Notes: generated by a model not told the origin, from the letters alone. A stretch of 40,107 nt of DNA from Sporosarcina sp. D27 (GCF_000586555.1 NZ_AZUC01000010.1:1-40107); one strand, 5' to 3'. Positions 23,243 through 32,061 are shown, counted from the first letter of the stretch. Translations and numbers: made by a program.

Positions 23243-24481
23243 CTAGGTGGTCAGTTGAACGTCCGCCACCATGTGTTTCTCTTTTAGATGTACGTTCTCT
23301 GTCCTTTGAAGAGTTACCGAGAGAATAGCAAGGTACAGAATAAATACCTCATGGATAATTAAAGATAGAGACATAATTTGCATTAGAAATGCGAGAAAAC
23401 ATAACAGTAAATAAGGATGCTCTTTTATTACATGCCGCTTCGTGAGATGGAAAAGAACAAATAGAAGAAATAGTAGATACAAACAAAGCCCTACAAGACC
23501 GGATTCTGATAAAATTTGTAATAACGTATTGTGCGTATAAAGGCTTTCTCCGTAAAAGACTTTGTTGTATTCAATAAAATTATCTGCCCCAATTCCTATA
23601 ATAGGATGTGCCAAAAAGTATTCCCATGCCCGCCCCCATAGCTCAAATCGTCCACTTCCTCCATCATTCGAAAAGTCAGTAATTCTTCCCGTAAGCAGCC
23701 CACTTATATTGATCTTCATAATGAATACAGCAATGTAGCCTGCTGCTATGAAGATTAGCCCCATCGTTGTCATAGTTCTCCACCTTGTTGAAGAGTTGCA
23801 TATAACCATGTAAGCCAGAATAATTATGAGCATAGCCAAGATACCGCCACGTGAAAAAGTTAAAACCGTTGTGAACATACATAAGGCAAACCCTATTTTG
23901 TTTCTCCAGTTGGTCATATTCGTTAAAAAATAAGCAAAGAAAAGTGAATTATAAAAAACATACAAATTAGGGTCTTGCAGAAGGCCCACAAGACGTGGAT
24001 AGCTACGGTCAAAGAGGACGCCATAACTGACGGTCATCTCCTCCACAGCTTGAAACCCTATTTTTTTCAAACCAATCGCATATAAAAGAAGACTGATTGT
24101 GTTAAACAGTAAACCAGCTTTTCCAATGGCTTCTTGTATTGCAAAGTTTGAGCACGATTTCAAGAAAAACTTTACGATGAAAAAAAAACCGATTAGTAAA
24201 GCAATTCCTGCCATAATCCGGATACTGGCTAATGGATATGCGGAGAACGCGCCAGTAAAACTATAAAACAAATAAAACAAGACCAACATAATTTCAAACG
24301 AGTACATTTTCTGGAAAGAGAATGTGGAAAGATGAAAGAGCAAAAACAAACTTAAAAAGACCATATACGGTTTTAAATAAAACCCAACATACACGTTATA
24401 ATTACTCAGCATAAAGAAGAAAATTAATATAAACAGACTGGTATGCCGCTGTTTTTGAGTAACAGTACTAAGAAATCCCAT
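23243..24481 (-). CDS. Wzy/O-antigen-ligase-type polysaccharide polymerase
   Basis: A 412-residue polytopic membrane protein with about ten to twelve hydrophobic helices and a larger external loop at about 260-310 that holds GRAWEYFLAHPIIGIGADNF and YTHNTLLQILSESGLVG. These are the Wzy_C/O-antigen ligase signatures (HPIIGIG; HNTLLQ). It would polymerise lipid-linked repeat units outside the membrane. GGGGGA lies 6 nt before the ATG at 24481. It overlaps the end of the flippase gene. Confidence 0.9.
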   Translation of the reverse strand: MGFLSTVTQKQRHTSLFILIFFFMLSNYNVYVGFYLKPYMVFLSLFLLFHLSTFSFQKMYSFEIMLVLFYLFYSFTGAFSAYPLASIRIMAGIALLIGFFFIVKFFLKSCSNFAIQEAIGKAGLLFNTISLLLYAIGLKKIGFQAVEEMTVSYGVLFDRSYPRLVGLLQDPNLYVFYNSLFFAYFLTNMTNWRNKIGFALCMFTTVLTFSRGGILAMLIIILAYMVICNSSTRWRTMTTMGLIFIAAGYIAVFIMKINISGLLTGRITDFSNDGGSGRFELWGRAWEYFLAHPIIGIGADNFIEYNKVFYGESLYTHNTLLQILSESGLVGLCLYLLFLLFVLFHLTKRHVIKEHPYLLLCFLAFLMQIMSLSLIIHEVFILYLAILSVTLQRTENVHLKEKHMVADVQLTT

Positions 24482-25934
24482 TCTCAATCCCCCGCTCTAC
24501 CGTCTCTGTTTCTACTTTTTTATCTTTTAAAATAAGGTTCATTATCTTGCGCATTAACTGCCTATCAATGAGTATGATCATTGTCATGGATAGTAAATGA
24601 AAAAACGTGGCTAACACTGGATTTGCAGATAAGAAGTAATTGATAACAAGAAATACACTCGCAAAGAACGAACAATAGGGTAGTAACGCTTTAACTGCCA
24701 ACGTTTTCTTTGATGGATTTAACAACCAGTATCCAGCCAATGATACAAGTTCAATTGCCACTGCAGCACATGCCGCTCCCTCAATTCCGTACTGACGACT
24801 AAATCCAATATAGAATCCAATTCCGCACAGGAGTGCAAACGCTTGAATAGCGGTTCTCCGATGATGCAAGGCCTTTGTTGTCAACCCATCCGCCAATGCT
24901 ACATTCATACTTTGCAGGACCAGTAAGAGAGACATTATTTGCAATGCTTTAGAAGCAAATATCCACTCTTCCCCAAATAATGATCGTATCAAAATCTCCG
25001 GTATATAAAAGAAGGAGACTGTCATTGCCATGCCTGTTATGGCCATCATTTTCAGCTGAAGAATATTTAGTTGTAAATGCTCCTTAGTACCTTTACTGCT
25101 ATAACTTTTAAATAATGCAGGATAGAATGCCCCTGCAAGAACTCCTGGAATTTGATATAACGCAGAAGGAATTCGATAGGCAACGGCAAATAGCCCAACT
25201 TGTGTAAGGGTTAATGTCCGCTCCAACACAATAGGTCCAAGCTGAGGGAGAAGAACCACCAGTAAACCGCTTATTATGAAAGACAATACATTCTTGAGCA
25301 AACCTTTATGGAATGCTTGCTTAAAGTGGATTACGGTTCTCTTTCTTACCATGCGAATTCCTACGATTCCCGCCAGTAAATAAGAGCTTCCATATAGCAG
25401 ACAAATCATGTATGGATGTAACGATAACATCATGCCTGCCAAAACAGAGCTGACAAGAAGGACAGCTGAACAAATGCGGATATATCCTAAATACTGCATC
25501 TCTTCTATTAGTTGAAAATAAGTGATGCTAATGCTCTGTAAAGCCAAGCCTGTGACCATGGGCAACATTAAATAGTACGTGGTCTTCAACAACTCTGGCT
25601 GATTCTGATACAACAATTGGATTAGAAAGAACCCACCTAAAAATGTAAATCCCAACAAGACAAGCCTGATCTTGATGAAGGAAGAAAATAAGGCAGATAG
25701 ACTTACTTCCTTTTTGGATCCCTCACGTAGTACCGCCACACTAATTCCAGCATCCGTACAATAGCCCATTATTAGTGCATAAGCTAATGCAACGCTGAAC
25801 ATTCCGTAACTTTGTGAGTTCAAGTAGTTCGCTAAAATCACAAGCGTAACAGCGTTAAGTCCACTTGAAAAAACAGTACTATACAATAGGTAAAACACAT
25901 TTTTCCCAATAGAATTCGTTCTTTCTTTAGTCAT
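24468..25934 (-). CDS. Wzx-type oligosaccharide flippase
   Basis: A 488-residue MATE/MOP-superfamily protein with about fourteen hydrophobic helices. The start NVFYLLYSTVFSSGLNAVTL and the internal QVGLFAVAYRIPSALYQIPG are typical of polysaccharide-biosynthesis flippases. It moves undecaprenyl-linked repeat units to the outside for the Wzy polymerase, whose gene overlaps its 3' end. GTGAGGAT precedes the ATG. Confidence 0.93.
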   Translation of the reverse strand: MTKERTNSIGKNVFYLLYSTVFSSGLNAVTLVILANYLNSQSYGMFSVALAYALIMGYCTDAGISVAVLREGSKKEVSLSALFSSFIKIRLVLLGFTFLGGFFLIQLLYQNQPELLKTTYYLMLPMVTGLALQSISITYFQLIEEMQYLGYIRICSAVLLVSSVLAGMMLSLHPYMICLLYGSSYLLAGIVGIRMVRKRTVIHFKQAFHKGLLKNVLSFIISGLLVVLLPQLGPIVLERTLTLTQVGLFAVAYRIPSALYQIPGVLAGAFYPALFKSYSSKGTKEHLQLNILQLKMMAITGMAMTVSFFYIPEILIRSLFGEEWIFASKALQIMSLLLVLQSMNVALADGLTTKALHHRRTAIQAFALLCGIGFYIGFSRQYGIEGAACAAVAIELVSLAGYWLLNPSKKTLAVKALLPYCSFFASVFLVINYFLSANPVLATFFHLLSMTMIILIDRQLMRKIMNLILKDKKVETETVERGIENGIS

Positions 25935-25954
25935 TTATCCTCACCCACAAATCC

Positions 25955-26569
25955 TCAACTTGTTTGATAAATGGTTCCTAAAAGCCGGGTGTTGGATCTA
26001 TTCAATACCTTCTTCACCTGCAAAGCATCCTCTTCTTTTGTTTGGTCTTCTTGAATAACTAGGATGACTCCGCTACACGCTAAAGAAATTACTTGTGAAT
26101 CCGCCGCATCTAAAAATGCTGGTGTCTCCAGAATGACTACATCATAAATACGCTGCCAAGCAACTAGTAGCTGTTCAATCTTCGTCAAACCTTCAAGGTA
26201 TATCGAGTTGGAACCGGCAGGAAGGACATCCAAGTCTGTTATAAACGTCTTAGTAATCTCCCCTGCTTCTCCTCGTAATATATTGCTTAACCCGTTGTCG
26301 TTCTGAATGCCAAACAGATGATGGATCCTAGGTCGATTGAAATTCACATCCACCAGCAAAACTCTTTTTCCAGATTCCGCAAATGAGCAGGCCAGTTTTG
26401 AAGAAATCATCGATTGCCAATGATTTTCCTCAGTAGATGTCACCATTAAAACTGCGCTTTCATCGCTAATTTCATTTTGAATGTTCATTCTGATCATTCT
26501 TATTTGTTCAGTACTCATCCATCTCCTAGGAGATTGAAGCTGCTTTATCCACTTGTTCTTCTTTTTCAT
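25955..26569 (-). CDS. Degenerate CpsD/EpsB-type BY-kinase-like protein
   Basis: About 204 residues with the fold and position of a bacterial tyrosine kinase partner (CpsD/EpsB), but the nucleotide-binding motifs are decayed. Where Walker A should read GEGKST it has TSTEENHWQSMISSKLA; Walker A' is LLVDVNFNRP instead of LLIDADLRKP; Walker B is VVILETPAFLDAAD with E for D. There is no C-terminal tyrosine cluster (it ends in GTIYQTS). The frame is open back to 26653, but GAGGAG favours a start at TTG 26575 or ATG 26569, overlapping the copolymerase gene by about 45 nt. It probably acts as an inactive regulatory partner of the chain-length protein. Confidence 0.85.
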   Translation of the reverse strand: MKKKNKWIKQLQSPRRWMSTEQIRMIRMNIQNEISDESAVLMVTSTEENHWQSMISSKLACSFAESGKRVLLVDVNFNRPRIHHLFGIQNDNGLSNILRGEAGEITKTFITDLDVLPAGSNSIYLEGLTKIEQLLVAWQRIYDVVILETPAFLDAADSQVISLACSGVILVIQEDQTKEEDALQVKKVLNRSNTRLLGTIYQTS

Positions 26570-27296
26570 GAACAACCAATGATCTCCTCTCATGATTGCG
26601 TGGTGTATATGGATACATTCCTTTATGGCTCTTTCTGATTTCTGCCTTTCCATTAAAGCTCCCTAAAAGTGGCACACCTAATAGCTCCTCAACTGATCGT
26701 TCTCGTTTTATGGTACTGTCCAATTGTTCACGCATGACCGCTAGCCCAATACCTGCAAATATGCCTATAATTAAAGAAATTGCCAGCGCAGCAGTTTCAT
26801 TATTTTTTTTAATTACTTCATCACTTTTTTCTAAGATTTTTAACTGATCAAATTGAAGAAGGCTATTCATTTTTTCAACAGTAACTGCGGCTGTTGTCTT
26901 AGCCATACTTTTAGCCATCTTCTCTTCGTGATCACTAACGGAGATGACAATAATTTGAGAGTCTTTGTTGTTTTCAATTGCTAGTTTTTCTTCAAATGAC
27001 GTTCCGATAAAACCAAGTCTTTCCTTCACCGTATTCAAAACGACGGGACTCTTAATGAAATCAACGGTAGATGCCAACATTCTAGGAATCTTCTGTGTTT
27101 CCTCATAGGAGTTTTCTTCGTTCTTATTTTGTAAGTTACCGACCAATATATATTCTTTAGCTTCATATACCGGCTTAAACATATAAAAAGAAGCGAGTGC
27201 GGTAAGTGTAACTAATATAATGGCTGTCACGCTGATCAGAATGATTCTTTTCTTGATTAGTTGAAAAAAATCTTTTAGAGTCATCTCTCCTTGCAT
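26526..27296 (-). CDS. Wzz-type chain-length/polysaccharide copolymerase (EpsA/YveK-like)
   Basis: A 256-residue inner-membrane protein. Helix 1 (IILISVTAIILVTLTALASF, about 17-36) and helix 2 (ALAISLIIGIFAGIGLAVM, about 175-193) flank an external, largely helical domain, the polysaccharide copolymerase layout. The cytoplasmic tail (STIKRERSVEELLGVPLLG) is the usual kinase-contact region. AAGGAGA lies 7 nt before the ATG at 27296; a more upstream ATG at 27314 lacks a ribosome site. It sets chain length together with the polymerase and the kinase-like protein. Confidence 0.92.
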   Translation of the reverse strand: MQGEMTLKDFFQLIKKRIILISVTAIILVTLTALASFYMFKPVYEAKEYILVGNLQNKNEENSYEETQKIPRMLASTVDFIKSPVVLNTVKERLGFIGTSFEEKLAIENNKDSQIIVISVSDHEEKMAKSMAKTTAAVTVEKMNSLLQFDQLKILEKSDEVIKKNNETAALAISLIIGIFAGIGLAVMREQLDSTIKRERSVEELLGVPLLGSFNGKAEIRKSHKGMYPYTPRNHERRSLVVHEKEEQVDKAASIS

Positions 27297-27313
27297 AACA
27301 GCGTCTCCTTCCA

Positions 27314-28243
27314 TCAGCTTTGTATAAGCATTTCTTTCTCGTAATACTCAACCGTCTCTTTTATCCCCTCTGCAAATGAATAAGACGGTTTCCAATCAAG
27401 TACTGCCTCCGCTTTTTTATTTGCTAAACAACTCTTCCTAATATCACCCGTCCTTTCGTTAAGAAAGTCAGGTTCTTTATTCTCTCCCCTTATTGCATTC
27501 AATTTTTTCACAATATCCATTATAGAAATTTCTTGCTGTGTACTAATGTTAATCACCTCATTTTCCCCACTCGTTAACGCTGCCACATTTGCCTTCGCTA
27601 CATCTTTTACAAAGACAAAGTCCCTTGTCTGGGTTCCATCTCCAAGGACAGCAAAAGGCTGATCATTTAAATAACTATCAATGAAAATAGATACAACGCC
27701 AGCCTCTCCGTCGGCGTTTTGTCTCATACCGTATACATTGGCATAACGCAAAATTGTATATGTGAATCCATACAGTCGGGAAAACATTTTAATATACTCT
27801 TCTGCATGTTTTTTAGATAATCCATAGAAAGAAATTGGCGTAATTCGGTGATCTTCATCAAGTGGTAAGTATTTGGGGCTACCATATAAAGCAGCAGTAG
27901 AAGCGAAGACAACTTTTTTCACTTTATATTTAACACACGCTTCTAGAACATTAACGGTTCCGATAATATTTGCTTCACAATCATTCCGCGTTTCTTGAAA
28001 TGATTTGGCTACAGAAACTTGGGCCGCTAGGTGAATCACGCAATCTGGTTTAAAGTCAAAGAAAAAACCCTTAAGTTCCCTTCCCTTGACATCTCCTTTA
28101 TAGAGAACAGCTCCTTCAGGTACTTGACTTCTTTTACCTGACGAAAGATTATCGACTACTGCTACCTCATGATTTTGTGAAAGCAATTCCTCAGTAACGT
28201 ACGAACCAATAAATCCTGCACCGCCTGTAACCAGTACTCTCAT
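27314..28243 (-). CDS. NAD-dependent sugar epimerase/dehydratase (UDP-glucose 4-epimerase-like)
   Basis: A 309-residue extended short-chain dehydrogenase. The Rossmann motif GGAGFIGSYV is at about residues 7-16, followed by VVDNLSSGKRSQVP; HLAAQVSVAKSFQ, the catalytic YGLSK (Tyr and Lys three residues apart) and RYANVYGMRQ are all present. It probably interconverts UDP-sugars (Glc/Gal or GlcNAc/GalNAc) for the polymer. The ATG at 28243 has GAGAGGAG upstream; the frame opens 11 codons earlier without one. It is the first gene of the exopolysaccharide operon. Confidence 0.93.
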   Translation of the reverse strand: MRVLVTGGAGFIGSYVTEELLSQNHEVAVVDNLSSGKRSQVPEGAVLYKGDVKGRELKGFFFDFKPDCVIHLAAQVSVAKSFQETRNDCEANIIGTVNVLEACVKYKVKKVVFASTAALYGSPKYLPLDEDHRITPISFYGLSKKHAEEYIKMFSRLYGFTYTILRYANVYGMRQNADGEAGVVSIFIDSYLNDQPFAVLGDGTQTRDFVFVKDVAKANVAALTSGENEVINISTQQEISIMDIVKKLNAIRGENKEPDFLNERTGDIRKSCLANKKAEAVLDWKPSYSFAEGIKETVEYYEKEMLIQS

Positions 28244-28353
28244 TGACTTCGCTCCTCTCCCATTCAAAAAATCCAAACTACACTGAGGTTCACTTGAAAA
28301 CGTATCGCATTCCTCGTATTCTATAACTCACCTAAAGAATATCCAATACAACT

Positions 28354-28376
28354 GTTCTTTTTAAAGAACGTTCTTT
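28354..28376. promoter_or_regulatory. Clustered SinR operator (three boxes, perfect palindrome)
   Basis: GTTCTTT (28354-28360), AAAGAAC (28363-28369) and GTTCTTT (28370-28376) follow each other; the last two form the perfect palindrome AAAGAACGTTCTTT. All match the SinR heptamer GTTCTYT or its complement. They lie where the candidate promoter at 28381-28409 would start transcription, so bound SinR would block it. Confidence 0.82.
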
Positions 28377-28380
28377 TGAG

Positions 28381-28409
28381 AGTATATCACGTGTACTAGT
28401 GATTAATAA
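28381..28409 (-). promoter_or_regulatory. Candidate promoter of the exopolysaccharide operon (proximal)
   Basis: On the minus strand TTATTA (28409-28404), 17 nt, TATACT (28386-28381). The -35 box is weak, the -10 good. SinR boxes begin 5 nt downstream. Confidence 0.55.
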
Positions 28410-28429
28410 TAGGTATTTGGAACCTTTTA

Positions 28430-28444
28430 TTCTTTATAAAGAAC
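28430..28444. promoter_or_regulatory. Second SinR operator upstream of the exopolysaccharide operon
   Basis: TTCTTTATAAAGAA (28430-28443) is a perfect 14-nt palindrome extended to AAAGAAC (28438-28444), a SinR box. It lies about 15 nt downstream of a TATAAT on the minus strand (28465-28460), a second candidate -10 with no clear -35. Confidence 0.7.
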
Positions 28445-28550
28445 AAAAACACCCCTATTATTATACGAATTTAATTTTAAGAACTATTGTATTCGTTATA
28501 ATGAACAGTTATCAATAGAATACATGAGAAATTAATTAATTTGTTGAACG

Positions 28551-28580
28551 CAAAAAAGCATCGCTAAAAAGCAATGCTCA
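28551..28580 (-). terminator. Terminator of the second two-component operon
   Basis: On the minus strand AGCATTGC and GCGATGCT pair (one wobble) around TTTTTA and are followed by TTTTTTG. It lies about 90 nt after the kinase stop and before the exopolysaccharide promoter region, insulating the two. Confidence 0.82.
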
Positions 28581-28665
28581 TTTACAAATCCTTTATATCC
28601 TATAACTGTGTGGTTGGATATCTTTTGCTACCCTATAATATGTTACGAGTAATCTCGATGCTTTT

Positions 28666-30897
28666 TCAACCTAACGGCACACGAACCGTCACTTTAAACA
28701 AATCTCCATCCACGTCAATCGCCATTGTGCCGCCATGCATGTCAACAATCGATTGAGCAATCGCAAGGCCAAGACCAGAACCGTCCGTATGACGAGACGC
28801 ATCTCCCCGCTTAAACCGTTCATACAATTCATCCACGTTTTCATCCAGCTCATAGGCTGTAATGTTTTTAACGATAAATTCTGCCATACCACCGGCCTCA
28901 CGCAACGATACAAATACCCGAGTACCAGGGAGCGAATACTTCAATGCGTTGCCAATCAGGTTATCAAGCATCCTCCACCAGCGTTGTCCATCGAGGACGG
29001 CGGGCATTGGTTCTTCAGGTACCGAAATCCTAAAATCAAGTGGAATTTCCGCCATCTTTTCAGTATGCTCCCCAATCGCTTGTTGCACCAGTTGCGTTAG
29101 ATCAACACGCTGTTTGTACAATTCCATCGTACCGCTCGACATTTTAGAAACTTCGAACAAATCTTCGATTAGCGTCTTCAATCGTTGTGATTTTCGGTCC
29201 AATACATCCACGTATTCCGCGCGCTCTTCATCAGATAAATTTGGATTTTTCAATAAATCCGTGTACGTGATGATTGAGGTGAGGGGCGTCCTTAAATCAT
29301 GGCTGACATTGGTGATTAATTCCGTTTTCAAGCGCTCACTTTTCGCCTGGCTGCTAACTGATTGCTCCACGCCTTCACGAAGATTATTCAAATTAACAGC
29401 GTGTTTAGCTAGAGGCGAACGACCCATCACTTTGATATCACTGTTTAGTCTTCCTGCTGCCATATCGTCCGTAGCCTTCAAAATTCTACTCAAATATCCC
29501 ATGCGGCGCATGTAGATGAATAGAGCTGGAAAGCCTAGAAATAGTACACAAACTGCATATATCAGAAGAAGCATAGGTTCGAACAGTCCAAATATAAATC
29601 CAACTCCCGCAAGAAAGAAGCCGAAAAGCAAAATGAAGGTTTGGATTGCAATGGACCGATTTAAGAACACTTCTCTCACACTGGCCACAAGCTGCATGGT
29701 GTAACTGTTCTTAAAATCATTTTCTAATTTACTCGGCTGCTGATAACGCGTGATGGCATTTCCGATTTGGAACGCAAGTAAAGCGATGACGATTGCACCC
29801 ATAGCAAACATGAACACTGCATTCGGAATACTGAATGAATAGCCGCCGCTTGCCATGTTATTCAGTCTTCCAGATACGTCCCGTGAAAAATTCAAAAGAC
29901 TTAACAATAGGATGAGAAAAATTCCGGCCTTCAAATCGATTCGAAGCGAATCATAGCGTTTCGTAAATGGAAGATCGATAAACCAAGTCCATTTAAACTT
30001 GTAAACCGTGAAGAGCGCAATAATCGATGCAATAGCTGCCATCCCTGCTACAATAAGCATAAATTTTATGGATTGATATGTCTTCGCTTCTTCGTAGAGC
30101 ACGCCACCTTCTTGAAATGCAGACTTAGGTACTGCTACCCTACCTGAGTACAATACTGTAGGCTGGGAGATTGCTTGTAAATCTTCACTTGAAAGCGTCA
30201 CACCTTCCCCTTTCTGGACTGCGCTGTCCATATAGTTTGTCGTTTCCTCATAATAGTTGGTATCGGAGAATGATGCGTCCATACCAGCAATCTTCAAATA
30301 TCCGTTTTGTGTGTTGAACTTACGCTCGTATCCGATGGGACCGTTCACGCCCCAATTTTTATGGGCGTCCCCGCCGCTAACTGGCCTGAGGTCATATGCC
30401 AAAGGGATCTCCATCATAGCCTCGTTGCTTTTATAGTTATGGACGACCTTACTAAGTTGTCGCTTCTTTTCGCTCAAAATCTTCTTTTCAACATAACTGT
30501 CATCTTCAAAATTCTTTCGAATGTCATCGATTTTACCGTCACGTTCATCCACGAGCGCCTGTTTGACTGTTGCCTTCGCTTCCGCTTCACGAATGCGATC
30601 TTCGTATTGCATCTGAATGTTATCAATTTGTTCTGCCAAGCTGCCGTAATACATCCTGTATTCTTCGATTTCAGCAGATGTGACGGACAGTTTCTTCTCG
30701 GCTGCTTCCAGATCTATCGGGTTCAGTACAGTTCGCCCGAGTTCGTCGTAAATATCTGTTAGATGATTTTGAAATTGTTGAGATTGAGGATAGCTTTTAA
30801 AAATTATTTCAGGTCCTCTGCTTGTTAGTGTTACGAGCCCACTGACCGCGACCGTAACTAGTAATGCCCATATCATTATCGGTGTGTAACGTTTCAT
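28666..30897 (-). CDS. Large sensor histidine kinase
   Basis: A 743-residue kinase. One transmembrane helix (about 8-25) is followed by a roughly 250-residue extracytoplasmic domain with a coiled-coil part (EEYRMYYGSLAEQIDNIQMQ; KATVKQALVDERDGKIDDIR). At least five more helices follow (about 275-480) and a HAMP-like linker with DDMAAGRLNSDI. HisKA reads ELITNVSHDLRTPLTSIITY (the phosphorylated His near 525), and the ATPase domain has LDNLIGNALKYSLPG and SGLGLAIAQSIVDMHGG. AAAGGAGG lies 9 nt before the ATG, which overlaps the stop of the small ORF upstream (TGATG). Stimulus unknown. Confidence 0.93.
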   Translation of the reverse strand: MKRYTPIMIWALLVTVAVSGLVTLTSRGPEIIFKSYPQSQQFQNHLTDIYDELGRTVLNPIDLEAAEKKLSVTSAEIEEYRMYYGSLAEQIDNIQMQYEDRIREAEAKATVKQALVDERDGKIDDIRKNFEDDSYVEKKILSEKKRQLSKVVHNYKSNEAMMEIPLAYDLRPVSGGDAHKNWGVNGPIGYERKFNTQNGYLKIAGMDASFSDTNYYEETTNYMDSAVQKGEGVTLSSEDLQAISQPTVLYSGRVAVPKSAFQEGGVLYEEAKTYQSIKFMLIVAGMAAIASIIALFTVYKFKWTWFIDLPFTKRYDSLRIDLKAGIFLILLLSLLNFSRDVSGRLNNMASGGYSFSIPNAVFMFAMGAIVIALLAFQIGNAITRYQQPSKLENDFKNSYTMQLVASVREVFLNRSIAIQTFILLFGFFLAGVGFIFGLFEPMLLLIYAVCVLFLGFPALFIYMRRMGYLSRILKATDDMAAGRLNSDIKVMGRSPLAKHAVNLNNLREGVEQSVSSQAKSERLKTELITNVSHDLRTPLTSIITYTDLLKNPNLSDEERAEYVDVLDRKSQRLKTLIEDLFEVSKMSSGTMELYKQRVDLTQLVQQAIGEHTEKMAEIPLDFRISVPEEPMPAVLDGQRWWRMLDNLIGNALKYSLPGTRVFVSLREAGGMAEFIVKNITAYELDENVDELYERFKRGDASRHTDGSGLGLAIAQSIVDMHGGTMAIDVDGDLFKVTVRVPLG

Positions 30898-31076
30898 CAC
30901 ACGGTGCCTCCTTTTATAATTTGGATGAAGTACGTTACCGTTCGGGTGGTTCGGGCGATACCGTCACTTGCAATGTCAGTAATATGCGGGAAGCAATAAA
31001 CAATACTTCCGAACGCAATAACGATGGAAACAATAGACCAGAGAAGTGAAGTATTATTTCTCGATTTTGTACCCAA
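30897..31076 (-). CDS. Small membrane protein between response regulator and kinase
   Basis: A 59-codon frame. It begins at TTG 31076, inside the 3' end of the regulator gene, with AAAGGTGG 9 nt upstream. It encodes KSRNNTSLLWSIVSIVIAFG, then SIVYCFPHITDIASDGIART and a tail ending IQIIKGGTV. Residues 11-30 form a clear transmembrane helix preceded by basic residues. The stop overlaps the kinase start as TGATG, and the kinase ribosome site lies inside the frame, so translation would be coupled. It overlaps the regulator by 23 nt. The exact fit between two genes and the hydrophobic core argue for a real gene; the TTG start lowers certainty. No family recognised. Confidence 0.6.
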   Translation of the reverse strand: MGTKSRNNTSLLWSIVSIVIAFGSIVYCFPHITDIASDGIARTTRTVTYFIQIIKGGTV

Positions 31077-31743
31077 CGCCCCACACCACCTTTACATATC
31101 TCGGATTTTTCGGATCGGCTTCTATCTTTTCACGGATTTTACGAATGTGCACAGCCACAATGTTTTCAGCATTATACGCTTCTTCGTTCCATACACGCTC
31201 ATAGATTTCATTGATGGAAAACACTCGTCCGGGATGTTTCATAAGCAACTCTGTTATCTTGAATTCGGTTGGCGTCAATTTGACTGGAGTGCCCTCGAGA
31301 GTAACCGTTTTTGCTTCTTCGTCCAACACCAATCCATCAATTTCTAGCGTCGTTCCACCATCATACGTACCGAGCTGGACGTAGCGTCGCAATTGTGATT
31401 TTACACGAGCCATCAGTTCCATCGGCTGGAACGGTTTTGAAACATAATCATCTGCCCCGACGGAAAGTCCATGGATCTTATCCGACTCTTCGACTTTCGC
31501 ACTGAGCATTATGATCGGAACGTTTTGGGCTTCCCGGATTTTAAATGTCGCCGTAATGCCATCCATATTAGGCATCATAATGTCGAGAATAAGTAAGTGA
31601 ACTTCTTCGGTTTCGAGTAAATCCAGCGCTTCCCGTCCATCTGCTGCTTTTAGTACACGATATCCTTCGTTTTTCAAATAGATTTCTATGCCATCACGGA
31701 TTTCTTTGTCGTCATCCGCCACTAAAATCGTCATCGCCGCCAT
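31054..31743 (-). CDS. OmpR/PhoB-type response regulator
   Basis: A 229-residue regulator. The receiver has ILVADDDKEIRDG, the phosphoacceptor in LLILDIMMPNMDG and DDYVSKPFQP; the C-terminal winged helix has KLTPTEFKITELLMKHPGRV and VKVVWGVGYKIEK, typical of the VanR/ResD-like group. AGAGGTG precedes the ATG at 31743; the frame opens 18 codons earlier without a ribosome site. TTAAGAA occurs twice in the 100 bp upstream, perhaps an autoregulatory direct repeat. It heads the operon with the small membrane protein and the large kinase. Confidence 0.95.
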   Translation of the reverse strand: MAAMTILVADDDKEIRDGIEIYLKNEGYRVLKAADGREALDLLETEEVHLLILDIMMPNMDGITATFKIREAQNVPIIMLSAKVEESDKIHGLSVGADDYVSKPFQPMELMARVKSQLRRYVQLGTYDGGTTLEIDGLVLDEEAKTVTLEGTPVKLTPTEFKITELLMKHPGRVFSINEIYERVWNEEAYNAENIVAVHIRKIREKIEADPKNPRYVKVVWGVGYKIEK

Positions 31744-31887
31744 GTTCGCACCTCTTTCTTGCTCGATAGTTTTATTGTAACAGGGACTTCTTAACATTTG
31801 AGAAGGGAAAGTATGAAGAAATTCTTAAGATGTGTTTGGGGATGATTCTTTTGAGGATGCACATACTTTTCAATGGAGGTGATTTCA

Positions 31888-32061
31888 TTGGATAAAGAGG
31901 AGAAACGAAAACAGAAAGCCAAGCAGCTGGGCCGCGAAGAGTTCGGATACGGTATGGATTTGAGCCCCGATGATTTTGACGTAATTGGACAGAATGATGC
32001 AGCGAAGAAAAAGAAAAAAGCAGCGGGACAAGGAATGGATCAGAAGAAACCGAAACGGTGA
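31888..32061 (+). CDS. Small basic hydrophilic protein
   Basis: A 57-residue lysine-rich protein starting MDKEEKRKQKAKQLGREEFG, followed by YGMDLSPDDFDVIGQND and a K-rich tail. The ATG at 31873 is part of the ribosome site (ATGGAGGTG), so the TTG at 31888 is the start. A good terminator follows. It lies divergent to the regulator gene. No family recognised; such small charged proteins are common in Bacillales. Confidence 0.7.
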   Translation: MDKEEKRKQKAKQLGREEFGYGMDLSPDDFDVIGQNDAAKKKKKAAGQGMDQKKPKR

